A stretch of DNA of 64,000 nucleotides, taken from Flectobacillus longus. GTDB lineage: Bacteria; Bacteroidota; Bacteroidia; Cytophagales; Spirosomataceae. Both the position numbers and the translations under genes were made by a program. The stretch is taken from NCBI RefSeq assembly GCF_030056705.1, contig NZ_JASHIC010000029.1, forward strand, positions 49,604 to 113,603, in the 5' to 3' direction. Of the stretch, positions 33,892 to 43,925 are shown in pieces (position 1 is the stretch's first letter; each line of letters begins with the position of its first letter). The notes below the pieces were generated by a model, which saw nothing but the letters and a program-made list of their open reading frames with translations, searched no databases and was not told the DNA's origin.

Positions 33892-34031
33892 GGTAGCATT
33901 GCTGTAGGCTTTATGCCGCAGGCTAAAAGTTTAAAAGTATTTCTCAGGAAATAATTGAAGCATTTTTCCCTATTGCCTACAGCTTACCGCCTAATGCGTA
34001 TTCATGCAATTTTACTTTGCATGAATACTTA
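33889..34031. repeat. MITE-like element, copy G, ending in terminator-like hairpin
   Basis: The right end, read on the minus strand from 34031, is TAAGTATTCATGCAAAGTAA, similar to the TAAGTAATCGTGCAGAATAA end. The left end begins with the ruvC stop TAA but is poorly conserved. The interior shares TAGGCTTTATG..GGCTAAAAGTTT with the copy at 37357. A perfect 12-bp palindrome GTATTCATGCAA/TTGCATGAATAC (33998-34009/34017-34028) sits at the right end and may act as a bidirectional terminator between ruvC and the convergent gene. Confidence 0.55.
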
Positions 34032-34038
34032 AGTGATC

Positions 34039-35265
34039 TCATTTTCTGATAAACTCAATCGCCTCTGAGTATTTTTTATCAGCATAGAGTAAAATTTCCT
34101 CTTTTTTACTTCCATTTTCAAATGAAATAGCCGTAGTATTGGCGCCCTCTGTTCCTGTATTGACAGAATAAACGGTTAGGATATTTTGTCCGACAGGGCT
34201 CATCGGTAATTCCAGTACTTTGGGTTTCTTCGTCAAAGTATAGTTTTCAATCAAATATTTTCCATTCCAACAAACTGATACAATATCTCCATCCTCATTT
34301 TCGTGGTCATAAAGAGATAACAAAATGGTAGTTTGAGCAATCTGAAAGCGCTTCTTTATCACCACTTTACGCTGTATTTCACAAAGTGATTTTGCAATAG
34401 GTTTTCTTGCTTTCTGTAATTGTACCACAGGCAACTCATAACTCATTTGAAGCGAAATCATACCTGTATTTTCTCGGAGTGTTTGCCCTGCAACAGACTG
34501 ATTTTGAGCATATCCCACAAATTTTGTTTCAGAAATTGCCTGATATGGAATGCCAAAACGTATGCCAAAATTCAAGGCACGACCGTCATCGGCGGGTCGC
34601 CAGTAGGTTTTCCCTATTTCTACAAAAAACAAATAACTATTGGGGTTTGTGATGGTATTCTGTAAGGTAAATCCTCTCCCATCATAAATCCATGTGTCAG
34701 AGTCTTGCATAGATTTTGACTGAAAATTCATCGATTGTACGCCGAATTCGAGATAATTACGTAATTCTCCAAAACCTCTTCTTCCTTTCGAAATAGATGA
34801 ATACATGACACTTCCCCAAAAACCTGTATTGCTGATGGTATTCACCCAAGAACTAGCTTCTTTGCCTTTGATAAAAAACTTAATATTATCATCGAGCGAA
34901 TAGCTATGGGGGGACTTGGTGTAATGAGCACCTACTTCGAGCCTAAAAAGTCGATTGTTTCGAAATAGTTTTTGATAATTCACTCCTAAACCGAAAGTAC
35001 CGACAAGACCAAATGCTTCTGTTCCACCATTTTTATTGACAGTAAAATTGATAGGTAGCGGGAAAAATGGTTTGGGAATATTGCTGAGGGCACTAGAAGA
35101 AAAACCATCCGAAACAGGAATACTTTGAGGTAATCCCAAAGACACCAAGCTCGCCATAGGTCTGATGCCTAATTGGGCACTCCCTTGTTTGCGACTGAGT
35201 TGCGCAAATGATTGACAAGAAAAGTATAGTAGAAATATAAGCCCTCGAAGTAATATTGTTTTCAT
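34039..35265 (-). CDS. Outer-membrane beta-barrel-like protein with C-terminal ligand-like domain
   Basis: This 408-residue exported protein has a signal peptide to about residue 21 (LRGLIFLLYFSCQSFAQ). Residues ~25-280 show alternating amphipathic strands (FGLVGTFGLGVNYQKLF, LFRLEVGAHYTK, SYLFFVEIGKTYW, LNFGIRFGIPY) suggesting an outer-membrane barrel. The last ~110 residues (TTILLSLYDHENEDGDIVSVCWNGKYL) match a small beta domain with a D-x-DGD-x-VSV-x-x-NG pattern that I recall from secreted Bacteroidota proteins of unknown function. The gene lies downstream of yyaL behind a hairpin. No specific function can be assigned. Confidence 0.65.
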   Translation of the reverse strand: MKTILLRGLIFLLYFSCQSFAQLSRKQGSAQLGIRPMASLVSLGLPQSIPVSDGFSSSALSNIPKPFFPLPINFTVNKNGGTEAFGLVGTFGLGVNYQKLFRNNRLFRLEVGAHYTKSPHSYSLDDNIKFFIKGKEASSWVNTISNTGFWGSVMYSSISKGRRGFGELRNYLEFGVQSMNFQSKSMQDSDTWIYDGRGFTLQNTITNPNSYLFFVEIGKTYWRPADDGRALNFGIRFGIPYQAISETKFVGYAQNQSVAGQTLRENTGMISLQMSYELPVVQLQKARKPIAKSLCEIQRKVVIKKRFQIAQTTILLSLYDHENEDGDIVSVCWNGKYLIENYTLTKKPKVLELPMSPVGQNILTVYSVNTGTEGANTTAISFENGSKKEEILLYADKKYSEAIEFIRK

Positions 35266-35317
35266 AGCGCAATAGGTTTTTGAATTTATTCAAATTAAGG
35301 AATAAAAGCCATAAAAT

Positions 35318-35349
35318 AAAAATGGTCAACCTTTTGGCTGACCATTTTT
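35318..35349 (-). terminator. Terminator downstream of yyaL
   Basis: AAAAATGGTCA (35318-35328) and TGACCATTTTT (35339-35349) form a perfect 11-bp stem, followed on the minus strand by TTTATTTTAT. It starts 3 nt from the yyaL stop. Confidence 0.85.
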
Positions 35350-35352
35350 GAG

Positions 35353-37329
35353 TTATAAAATTTGTTCCCAAGCGTCCTCGACCGTTTGTACAGGTCGGCG
35401 ACATGCTTTGTTGAAACAAACATAAATATTGGTTTGTCCATCAAATGCCGTGCGATGTTCGAGCAATGGAAGCTCGCTTTTATCTTTTGTAGCCGATAGG
35501 ACTTTATTAGGAAAATACTTTTGGTCAATCTTAGCTCTAAATGTCAAATAATCCTTACCAACTATAGCAATTTCGACAGTTGGGGTCACTAATTGTGATG
35601 CTAAGCAAGCCCAATTGGTAAGATAATCAACATTTTTTGTAAGCATATCTTTCATTTTGCCAACCATCAATTTGGATAAATCGATAAAATCCTCTCTATC
35701 CAAAATCAACCCAAGTGTATAAAAATTCTTAGCCATCATGGAGTTGGAGCTAGGAATAACATTATCGAAAATCTCTTTTTTACGAACAATTAAAGCCTCT
35801 GCATTTTTGTCTGTAAAGAAAAACAATTCATCTTGCTCATCCCAAAAATTGAGATAGACATACAAAGAAAGCTTTTCGGCAAGATGTAGCCATTTTTCTT
35901 CAAAGCAAACTTGATACAAGCTTGTAAATCCGTCGATAACGGCTGAATAATCCTCCAAAAATCCTGTAATTTTTGCCTCTCCGTTTTTGTAAGAATGCCA
36001 TAACTGATTGTCATTCAACAAATACTTTTCGATAAAGGAAGCATTTTTTAAAGCTAAATCTAGGAACTTCTCTTCGCCAAAAACCTTGTAAGCATCAACC
36101 AAGCCCTTAAGCGCCAATCCATTCCAAGAACATAACATTTTATCGTCTAGCCCAGGTTTGATTCGTTGGTTTCTATACGCCATTAACAGGGCTATTTCTT
36201 CCGAAAAATCAGAATTTAAGAACGTATGATTTTTCCAAAGAATATTTACCCCATGCTCCCAGTTCCCCTCCATACTTACTTGATAAGCAAGACAAAACTT
36301 ATCAGCTTTTTCGCCTAAAACCTGATGTATTTCGGCATGAGTCCACACATAATATTTACCTTCTACCCCTTCAGAATCAGCATCTTGTGCAGAGTATAAT
36401 CCACCCTCTGGACTTAACATTTCACGTTCTAACCAATCTATCGTTTCGAAAACAACTTGCTGATAAAGAGGCAATTCTGTCAATGAATACGCTTCTGAAT
36501 ATAAACTTAATAGTTGACCATTATCATAAAGCATTTTTTCGAAGTGGGGACAAAACCATTCACCATCTACCGAATAGCGCGCAAAACCTCCTCCCAATTG
36601 GTCGTAAATTCCGCCTTTGGCGATTTTACTCAATGTCAAACGTACATGGGCTAAAGCTTCATCTTTTTTCTCTCCACCTGCTTGTATATATCTCAACAAA
36701 AACAACCAAACCGAGGGCATAGGAAACTTAGGGGCTCGTTTAAAACCACCCCATTGAGGGTCGAAAGTACCTGATAGTTTTTGGTACATGGCCTCTAAAT
36801 CATCCATATTGAAGCCAACCTCGTCAGACTGCAAACCATATTTTACAGACTCCAAGAAAGACATATTTTCGGTAAAACCTTCTGCTGATTTTTGTAAATC
36901 TGGCAGATGATTCAGGAATCCCTCACTAACTGCATATAGTAGCTTTTTCCAATTCATAGGAGGGAAATATGTTCCTCCATAAAAAGGTTTTCCATCGGGC
37001 ATCAAAAACACATTGAGTGGCCAGCCACCTTGAATTCCCATCGCCTGAACCGCATCCATATATATAGCATCCACATCGGGACGCTCCTCTCTATCTACTT
37101 TAATGCTCACAAAATGCTCATTCATAATGGTGGCTAGCTCTTCATTTTCGAAGCTTTCACGTTCCATTACATGACACCAGTGACACGCCGAATAGCCAAT
37201 ACTCACCAGAATTGGCTTGTTTTCTTCTTTTGCTTTATCAAGCGCCTCTTTGCCCCAAGGAAACCAATCTACGGGGTTGTGGGCGTGTTGTAACAAATAA
37301 GGAGAAGTTTCTTTTGCTAACCGATTCAT
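35353..37329 (-). CDS. yyaL: YyaL/Spermatogenesis-associated protein 20-like thioredoxin-domain protein
   Basis: This 658-residue cytoplasmic protein is conserved from bacteria to man. The N-terminal DUF255 thioredoxin-like domain begins [21 protein letters not shown] and carries the CHWCH motif ([16 protein letters not shown]), then [18 protein letters not shown] and [13 protein letters not shown]. The remainder is an (alpha/alpha)6-barrel related to N-acylglucosamine epimerase folds ([39 protein letters not shown]). The biochemical function is not established. The length and motifs are full, so the gene appears intact. It is transcribed alone, with a MITE-like repeat upstream. Confidence 0.9.
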   Translation of the reverse strand: MNRLAKETSPYLLQHAHNPVDWFPWGKEALDKAKEENKPILVSIGYSACHWCHVMERESFENEELATIMNEHFVSIKVDREERPDVDAIYMDAVQAMGIQGGWPLNVFLMPDGKPFYGGTYFPPMNWKKLLYAVSEGFLNHLPDLQKSAEGFTENMSFLESVKYGLQSDEVGFNMDDLEAMYQKLSGTFDPQWGGFKRAPKFPMPSVWLFLLRYIQAGGEKKDEALAHVRLTLSKIAKGGIYDQLGGGFARYSVDGEWFCPHFEKMLYDNGQLLSLYSEAYSLTELPLYQQVVFETIDWLEREMLSPEGGLYSAQDADSEGVEGKYYVWTHAEIHQVLGEKADKFCLAYQVSMEGNWEHGVNILWKNHTFLNSDFSEEIALLMAYRNQRIKPGLDDKMLCSWNGLALKGLVDAYKVFGEEKFLDLALKNASFIEKYLLNDNQLWHSYKNGEAKITGFLEDYSAVIDGFTSLYQVCFEEKWLHLAEKLSLYVYLNFWDEQDELFFFTDKNAEALIVRKKEIFDNVIPSSNSMMAKNFYTLGLILDREDFIDLSKLMVGKMKDMLTKNVDYLTNWACLASQLVTPTVEIAIVGKDYLTFRAKIDQKYFPNKVLSATKDKSELPLLEHRTAFDGQTNIYVCFNKACRRPVQTVEDAWEQIL

Positions 37330-37356
37330 AATTTTTGATATAAAAATGGTTGTAAT

Positions 37357-37533
37357 TAAGTTAGTAGGTAAAATTAAAATAAATTTTACCCGCTTTAAGC
37401 TCTAGGCTTTATGCGGTAGGCTAAAAGTTTTAAATTGTATTTCTCATGAAGTAATAGAAACTTTTTTGCCTAATGCCTACGGCTTATAGCTTAAAGCGTA
37501 TTAATGCTAATTTTCTTATTGCTTTTACACTTA
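37357..37533. repeat. MITE-like element, copy H
   Basis: This ~177-bp segment has TA at both outer edges. The left end TAAGTTAGTAGGTAAAATTA matches the right-end type of copy D. The right end is weaker (minus strand from 37533: TAAGTGTAAAAGCAATAAG). The interior forms a long imperfect hairpin between CGCTTTAAGCTCTAGGC (37390-37406) and a region around 37470-37500 ending in AGCTTAAAGCG, and shares text with copies C and G. It fills much of the spacer between yyaL and the T9SS cargo gene. Confidence 0.55.
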
Positions 37534-37621
37534 ATTCAAGGATTCATTTTAGAAATAAAGGAAACAAAATTAAAGATTTATGTGCTAAATGTGTTGTTCT
37601 AACACTATTCCTAAGCAAAAC

Positions 37622-39268
37622 TTAATTATTCGTCAAAAACATCTTTTGCTCCATCAAATGCCCTTGATTATTTACCCTCAAAATATAGATACCAGTTGGT
37701 AACTTATGATTGATAAGCCGACGGTTGGTAACAAAACTTTCATTGGGCAAATCATCCCAATTTGCTTCATATCGAATATTGCCGTGTAAATCATATATCT
37801 GAACTGTTCCCATAATCGAACCATTACCTTGATACTCCAGATTAATAGGTCCAGCACTTGGATTGGGATAAACCAGTATTTTTTCGGTAAACTTTTCCAA
37901 CGCAAAAGCCTCCAAAAAGGTTTCCTTTCCTTTTAACGCAATATTTTTAGTCCACGAACCAATACGAATTGTGAGGTTTGTAGTAGCATTATCGTTGGCA
38001 AATTCGTTGATAGCTGCCACCAAAACACTATCACCCTTGATGACTGCTCGCCAAATAGGGTCGTAATCTTGGAAATGTTGATGGGCAGTTTTGGGAATAT
38101 AAAGAGAATAATCTCCAGTAAAGAAGTTTTTGTAAGCTGACAAACGATATAATCCATTGATAAAATATTCGTATTTATTAAAGTTCATAGTGTCCTGTCT
38201 AGCAAGTGGTCCTTCCCACAAAAAGATGCCTTTTGCCCCCGAGAAATAAGGCATAATAGCTTGTGCTTCAATTAGGTGTTTAGGGATTGACAGGTCATAT
38301 CCATAATTTGAATTCTGACAACGATTATAATTGAGCCATTCAAAAAGAATAATATCTTTGTTACTACGAGCACGATTTGCCTCTACCTGAAATAGCTGAT
38401 AGGCCACATTTCCATAATTTGGAAAAAAACGATACTCATAACATAAGTACGCAGAAGGGGTTAAATGAGAATTCTGAGCATAGAAGGGTCCGCCAACTTT
38501 CTGAGTAAGCGAATCTTTCATATAATAATTCAACGCAATTGGCTCATTTTGAATCGCCTTCCAAGAATAACCAATTGGAAATTCCTGATTTTTGATGGGA
38601 GCATCACTGTAAGAGGCGATTTTAGTAGTTTTAGGAAAACCACTATCCCACAAATAACTCATTGGTTGAGCATACAAATTCATTATATCACGCTTATACC
38701 GCTCTACAAATACCGAATCTGAAAGGCTTTTGAATTGCTGAGGTACACCCGACGATTGCTTTAAAGTCAAAATACTTCCATTGGTAGGTCTTTCTCGTTC
38801 TATATCCAAAACCATCAAATCATATAATGGGAAAGCACCCCCTCTTGTATTATTAAACTCGTTGGCAAGCATTTGCATAAATCCTTTCCAAGATGCTTGA
38901 TAAGCAACAAGGTTATTGTCCCACGGACTCTCTAGCTCATACCAAGGTTGACCGGGCAAAGTAGCTACCCCATACCATAAAAGAGCTCTATTTTCTACAG
39001 GCAAATTTGCATCATAATCATTATATCTAGCCAAATGACTAAACCCATGCTTTAGGGGTTCCTGAAAATCATTTGCAAATCTTGGCCCAGTGTACACATT
39101 CAAAAAAGGCAATGAGAAGTTGGGGAATTGCTGCCAATTAATGGTTCCTTTCGTAATTGATGGGATAAATTCAAAGTTATTTTGACTAAATAAATGAGGC
39201 AAATGACTCATAAAAATCATCCAACAAACTACAAACTTGGAAAGCCTATTTTGCAAAATCATGAGCAT
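37622..39268 (-). CDS. Secreted protein with type IX secretion (Por) sorting domain, function unknown
   Basis: This 548-residue exported protein has an N-terminal signal (VVCWMIFMSHLPHLFSQ). The last ~80 residues are a type A T9SS C-terminal domain, with EKILVYPNPSAGPINLEY, VQIYDLHGNIRYEANW, LPTGIYILRV and a short basic tail. The central region (residues ~30-450) is unfamiliar. Segments such as YDLMVLDIERERPTNG and MPYFSGAKGIFLWEG suggest a TIM-barrel glycosidase-like fold, but I cannot name a family. It would cross the outer membrane through T9SS and be anchored or released. It is monocistronic. Confidence 0.75.
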   Translation of the reverse strand: MLMILQNRLSKFVVCWMIFMSHLPHLFSQNNFEFIPSITKGTINWQQFPNFSLPFLNVYTGPRFANDFQEPLKHGFSHLARYNDYDANLPVENRALLWYGVATLPGQPWYELESPWDNNLVAYQASWKGFMQMLANEFNNTRGGAFPLYDLMVLDIERERPTNGSILTLKQSSGVPQQFKSLSDSVFVERYKRDIMNLYAQPMSYLWDSGFPKTTKIASYSDAPIKNQEFPIGYSWKAIQNEPIALNYYMKDSLTQKVGGPFYAQNSHLTPSAYLCYEYRFFPNYGNVAYQLFQVEANRARSNKDIILFEWLNYNRCQNSNYGYDLSIPKHLIEAQAIMPYFSGAKGIFLWEGPLARQDTMNFNKYEYFINGLYRLSAYKNFFTGDYSLYIPKTAHQHFQDYDPIWRAVIKGDSVLVAAINEFANDNATTNLTIRIGSWTKNIALKGKETFLEAFALEKFTEKILVYPNPSAGPINLEYQGNGSIMGTVQIYDLHGNIRYEANWDDLPNESFVTNRRLINHKLPTGIYILRVNNQGHLMEQKMFLTNN

Positions 39269-39504
39269 ATTTTATATTCGATTATATTGAATTTTTCTAA
39301 TAATTTTAAAAACTATACAGGTTAAGATTAGTTCTTCATTTCAAAGAAAACGATGAAATGATAGAAAATTTCGGGTTGGCAAGTTTCTTTTTATCAAAAA
39401 CGCTAAAATTCATCCTTTCTTACCAAAAATGCCTAGTGAAGAAGGATTCATCGTTCTTTTTTTGTTATTTTGTAAAAAATTTAAGGATAAAAACCTTACC
39501 AAAT

Positions 39505-41094
39505 ATGAAAAAACAACTTTCTCTGGTATTAGAACCAGAAATTGCATTTGACCAAGATAACTTCGTTAACAAAGTAAAGAATATTCTTCAAGTTTCATCA
39601 CCCGATGAGGCTCATATAAGAGCTACAAAACGCTCAATTGACGCACGAGGTCGTCAAATAAAAGTTAACGTAGAGGTAGAAGCATTTATCAATGAAGCTC
39701 CCACCTCAATGATTGAGTTTAAAAAAGCATATAGCGATGTTTCCAAAGCTCCCCAAGCTATTATTGTTGGAGCAGGCCCTGCGGGAATGTTTGCTGCTTT
39801 GCGTTTGATTGAGTTGGGAATTAAACCCATTTTGCTCGAAAGAGGCAAAGACGTCAGAACTCGTCGTCGTGACTTGGCTGCTATCAACAAAGACCATTAT
39901 GTAAATCCAGAATCAAACTATTGTTTTGGCGAAGGTGGAGCAGGTACTTATTCGGATGGCAAACTTTATACAAGAAGTAAAAAACGTGGCGATATTCGTC
40001 GTATTCTTGAAATTTTTGTAGCCCATGGTGCCACTGAAGAAATTTTGGTGGATGCTCACCCACATATTGGAACCAACAAGCTTCCAAAAATTGTGGCAGA
40101 ACTTCGAGAAAGTATTAAAAATGCAGGAGGCGAAGTTCATTTTGAAACCAAAGTTACTGATTTTATTCTTGAACAAAATACACTTAAAGGTGTTGTCTTG
40201 GCAGATGGTCGTGAAATAAAGGGAATTGGAGTTATTTTAGCCACAGGACACTCTGCCAGAGATATTTTTGAGCTTTGCCAACAAAGGAATATTTATATCG
40301 AAGCCAAACCATTTGCAATGGGTGTGCGTATTGAGCACCCACAAAGCTTGATAGATTCGCTTCAGTATCATCGCAAAGAGCGTGGGCAATATCTGCCTGC
40401 GGCATCTTATAGTTTGGTAGCACAAACGCATTTTAAAGGTATTCAAAGAGGTGTGTTTTCATTTTGTATGTGTCCCGGTGGCTTTATTGTGCCTGCTGCT
40501 ACCGCCCCTGGCGAATTAGTAGTCAACGGTATGTCTCCATCTCGAAGGGATTCCAAATTTGCTAACTCGGGAATGGTAGTTGCTGTAAACGACATTGACC
40601 TAGAGCCTTATAAAGACTTTGGTGCATTGGCAGGATTGCAATTACAAAAAGAGCAAGAACAACGTGCTTGTCAAATGATGAATGGTACTCAAATAGCACC
40701 AGCACAATTGGTAGGTGATTTTTTACAACAAAAAGTATCTAAAGAACTCCTCGAAACATCCTATCAACCTGGGCTCAGTAGTTCAGATATGCTTGATGTA
40801 TTATTTCCACATATCGGAAAACCACTTCAAGATGGTATCAAGCAGTTTGGTCAAAAAATGAAAGGTTATGGCACAAATCTTGGACAAATTATCGGTATCG
40901 AAAGTCGTACGTCTTCGCCAGTACGTATTCCCAGAGATAAAGAAAGTCTAGAACACGTCATTGTTAAAAGGCTATATCCTTGTGGTGAAGGAGCTGGCTA
41001 TGCTGGAGGTATTATGTCGGCGGCAATGGATGGGGAAAGATGTGCTGAACAACTCGTAGCACGATATGCCCCCAACAGTCATTATAGTTTGTAA
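39505..41094 (+). CDS. FAD-dependent dehydrogenase, COG2509 family
   Basis: This flavoprotein of about 529 residues belongs to the uncharacterised NAD(P)/FAD-dependent oxidoreductase family COG2509. The start MKKQLSLVLEPEIAF at 39505 fits the family's short N-terminal domain; the frame is open back to 39358, but those 49 extra residues are low-complexity. The FAD site is AIIVGAGPAGMFAALRLIEL, followed by GKDVRTRRRD, NYCFGEGGAGTYSDGKLYTR, VILATGHSARDIF and a C-terminal FAD contact YPCGEGAGYAGGIMSAAMDG. The substrate is unknown. It is encoded alone, divergent from the T9SS cargo gene. Confidence 0.88.
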   Translation: MKKQLSLVLEPEIAFDQDNFVNKVKNILQVSSPDEAHIRATKRSIDARGRQIKVNVEVEAFINEAPTSMIEFKKAYSDVSKAPQAIIVGAGPAGMFAALRLIELGIKPILLERGKDVRTRRRDLAAINKDHYVNPESNYCFGEGGAGTYSDGKLYTRSKKRGDIRRILEIFVAHGATEEILVDAHPHIGTNKLPKIVAELRESIKNAGGEVHFETKVTDFILEQNTLKGVVLADGREIKGIGVILATGHSARDIFELCQQRNIYIEAKPFAMGVRIEHPQSLIDSLQYHRKERGQYLPAASYSLVAQTHFKGIQRGVFSFCMCPGGFIVPAATAPGELVVNGMSPSRRDSKFANSGMVVAVNDIDLEPYKDFGALAGLQLQKEQEQRACQMMNGTQIAPAQLVGDFLQQKVSKELLETSYQPGLSSSDMLDVLFPHIGKPLQDGIKQFGQKMKGYGTNLGQIIGIESRTSSPVRIPRDKESLEHVIVKRLYPCGEGAGYAGGIMSAAMDGERCAEQLVARYAPNSHYSL

Positions 41095-41373
41095 ATTATA
41101 CGAAAAATATTCCTCTAATCGTTTGAAAGAAGAAAAAAACAACTTTTTATTAAACGGTTAGGGGCTTTTTTAAGCGTTTGATTTTCAATTAAAAGGAAAG
41201 AAAATAAAGTTTCATATTTAGAAGAAATGGCGATTTTTCTGCTAGAAAATTATATTATCTTACCCAAATGGCAATGCTAAAGTTTGTATATATGCTCATT
41301 TCCTACTAATTTATATCAATTTCATACATTCTATTCAATAATAAAACAATCGACATTGCTATTGAGATAATTT

Positions 41374-42000
41374 ATGACTGACTTCAATCACTTTATCGAC
41401 AACTTGAGACAGCGCTTTACATTACCCTTACCAGGTGAAAGCGCCCATATACGTATGGCATCAAGTTCGAGGTTAAAATTCAAGTTAGGACCCAACGAAA
41501 AAACTCGACAAAGCGCTGTACTGATTTTGTTCTACCCACACGAGGGGAAAATTTATCTTCCTTTGATTTTGAGACCAGCCTACGACGGAGTTCATGGTGG
41601 ACAAATGGCGTTTCCTGGAGGAAGAAAGGAAAGAGAAGATGAAAATCTGATAAGAACTGCGATGAGAGAAGCCCAAGAAGAAATTGGGGTTCGTCTTACT
41701 GACGTCAAAGTGTTGGGTGAAATTTCTAAATTATTTATCCCGCCTTCAAATTTCTATGTACAGCCCGTAATTGGATACATGGAAAAAAGACCTGAATTTT
41801 ACCCAGACCCAAGAGAGGTAGACCAAGTGGTCGAAGTGTCGCTTGATGAATTGCTAAACCCAGCCAATATTGGTAAAAAAATCCTAAATGTCAGAGGTAC
41901 AGAAGTAGAAGCAGCCTTTTTTGATATTCAAGGACATACCGTTTGGGGGGCAACAGCAATGATGATTGCAGAAATGATTGATCTTATTCAATCTCAATGA
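41374..42000 (+). CDS. Nudix hydrolase, CoA pyrophosphatase-like
   Basis: This 208-residue cytoplasmic Nudix protein has a complete Nudix box, starting at GGRKEREDENLIRTAMREAQ and ending in EEIGV. The upstream LPLILRPAYDGVHGGQMAFPGG corresponds to the CoA-binding UPF0035-type motif of YeaB/NudL proteins, which cleave CoA or acyl-CoA to 4'-phosphopantetheine and 3',5'-ADP. It has the usual length. The gene is 38 nt upstream of a membrane protein gene and may share its transcript. Confidence 0.87.
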   Translation: MTDFNHFIDNLRQRFTLPLPGESAHIRMASSSRLKFKLGPNEKTRQSAVLILFYPHEGKIYLPLILRPAYDGVHGGQMAFPGGRKEREDENLIRTAMREAQEEIGVRLTDVKVLGEISKLFIPPSNFYVQPVIGYMEKRPEFYPDPREVDQVVEVSLDELLNPANIGKKILNVRGTEVEAAFFDIQGHTVWGATAMMIAEMIDLIQSQ

Positions 42001-42038
42001 TTATTGTTACTATCTCCTCATTTTATTAAATACACCCA

Positions 42039-43721
42039 ATGAAAACTCAAAAGTACGCATTCGGAATTTCGTTGCTGTTATTCCTAGTCTTTATCATTTT
42101 TTTACAACAATACTGTTACAATTTTTTCTTTGCCGATGACTATCATCTTCTTCGATATGTAACAGATTCACAACAAGGAAAAAGCTTCAAAGAACAATTT
42201 TCGCTATTATTTGATTTACACAATGAACACCGAATTATCTTTCCTCGATTATTTACGTTACTAATTTATCAAATCGAAGGGTTTATCGACTGGAAAACCT
42301 TTAATATCATCTCCTTATTTTACTATTTAGGTATTTGTTGGATATTTAATCTTGCTTTTAATAAGTTAAAAGTTTCGGCATGGTACTTTCTTCCGATACC
42401 ATTATTATTATTCCATCCATTATCACATGAAAATATATATTGGACAATCTCGGTACTACAACAAGTAGGAAATCTATTTTGGGCAATGTTGTTGTTTTGG
42501 CTTATTACCAATCCTAATAAAAAATATTTTTACTGGGCATTTGTTGTAGGGTTTGTACTCACATTTACACATGGGAATGGACTATTTGGATTATTAATTG
42601 CTGGGGTCATTTTATTCCTTACCAGACGAATAACAGATTTGCTCAGATGGTCAATATTTACGGTAGCGCTATTCTCAGTCTATTTTTATCAATATAGAAG
42701 TGGACAAAACTCCAATGTATCACAAAGTTTGCATCATATTGACATGCTTCTTAGGTGCTTCTTCACATTTTGGGGTAGTATTACGTGGCACTTCACCAAT
42801 CATTACAATGTCACAAATATCTTTGCAGCATGTACTGGTGTATTAATAGTAGGTCCTCTTATTATCATTTTAGGTAAATACTTTTTTACAAAGCTATTGA
42901 CCCCAAAAATTACTTTAGATGACCGCAATTTATTTCTATTAGCCTGTTTTGGCTACTTGTTGGTTACTTCAGCTTTAGTGGCATTGAGTAGAGCTTGGAT
43001 TGGCTATGGAGCAGGGTTGGACAATCGTTACGCTCACAACTCGCTATGGGCAATTGCCTTACTGTATCTTACCCTGTTGTTGAATTCGCCAAAAGCTATC
43101 CATAAAACACTTGGAGTAATGGCTATTGCTGGAGCTTTTGTAATTAATGTTTTTGGTTGGTATTCATCAACTATCAAATTGAAGTATCAATTTGATAGTG
43201 AACGCGCAGAGGCTTTTAATTACAGAATGAATGGTGTAATATTTAGAGAATCGCCTATATTCAACAGTAATATTAAACAAACCTTGGCGCTATCTTACAA
43301 AAATGGTATCAGCAAATACTCTGACTTTGATTTAGATGTCCTAAATTCATTTGAAAATGCTACAATTGAGTTGAAAAAAGATTCAACTTTTAAATTAACT
43401 ACTGTTCCATCTACTACCACAATTCAGGATGCAAAAAATCCAACCATTCTAGTATCCTACCTAATTGAAGCTCAAGCCTTTCCCTATAATGAGAATACTT
43501 TTTTAATGTTGCATTCTGATAAAGCCAATTATTTAGTACCCGTCGAACATAAACACGGCAGAAAAACTGATTTATTATTTAAAGGAAAATATTTTGGCGA
43601 TGGCTTCTATGCAACTTTCTTAACAAGTAATCTACCCAAAGGAAAATATCAGTATTCAATTGTTCAAAAAAATGACAAAACATATAAAATAACGCTTCTT
43701 GAACAATTTTTGGAGATTTAA
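42039..43721 (+). CDS. Polytopic membrane protein, GT-C glycosyltransferase-like
   Basis: This 560-residue protein has about 9-11 hydrophobic helices in its first ~390 residues, then a ~170-residue soluble C-terminal domain. After the first helix comes NFFFADDYHLLRYVTDS, an acidic DD pair in the first loop followed by DLHNEHRIIFPRLF. This is the arrangement of GT-C glycosyltransferases that use lipid-phosphate sugar donors. A glycan-transfer role is therefore plausible but unproven, and I cannot name a family. It lies 38 nt after the Nudix gene on the same strand and upstream of topoisomerase IV with a 0.2 kb spacer. Confidence 0.65.
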   Translation: MKTQKYAFGISLLLFLVFIIFLQQYCYNFFFADDYHLLRYVTDSQQGKSFKEQFSLLFDLHNEHRIIFPRLFTLLIYQIEGFIDWKTFNIISLFYYLGICWIFNLAFNKLKVSAWYFLPIPLLLFHPLSHENIYWTISVLQQVGNLFWAMLLFWLITNPNKKYFYWAFVVGFVLTFTHGNGLFGLLIAGVILFLTRRITDLLRWSIFTVALFSVYFYQYRSGQNSNVSQSLHHIDMLLRCFFTFWGSITWHFTNHYNVTNIFAACTGVLIVGPLIIILGKYFFTKLLTPKITLDDRNLFLLACFGYLLVTSALVALSRAWIGYGAGLDNRYAHNSLWAIALLYLTLLLNSPKAIHKTLGVMAIAGAFVINVFGWYSSTIKLKYQFDSERAEAFNYRMNGVIFRESPIFNSNIKQTLALSYKNGISKYSDFDLDVLNSFENATIELKKDSTFKLTTVPSTTTIQDAKNPTILVSYLIEAQAFPYNENTFLMLHSDKANYLVPVEHKHGRKTDLLFKGKYFGDGFYATFLTSNLPKGKYQYSIVQKNDKTYKITLLEQFLEI

Positions 43722-43925
43722 TTTTCACCTAACCAATAATTTACCCGTTTTCTTAGCCATTTTTTCAAAATACAGACCGAGTAGATATTTTTTTTACCCA
43801 TATTTTTTTCGTAATTTGGGGTTTTGTAAAAGTAACAAACGTAAACTTAAGACTAAGTTCACCTAATCAGAACTATGTCATACTTGATCTTAAGTTGACT
43901 TTAAAAATTTTGAGAATACGCTGTA

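Noticed and set aside
35093..35419. 108-codon minus-strand ORF across the yyaL end and next gene start
   Set aside because: It overlaps two supported genes and a terminator in another frame, with no domain.
2423..37533. CRISPR-like array interpretation of repeated TAAGTAATCGTGCAG words
   Set aside because: The copies are kilobases apart, in inverted pairs and not evenly spaced, and no cas gene is present.
39358..39504. 49-residue N-terminal extension of the COG2509 flavoprotein
   Set aside because: The extra residues are low-complexity and unlike the family; the ATG at 39505 gives the expected N-terminus.
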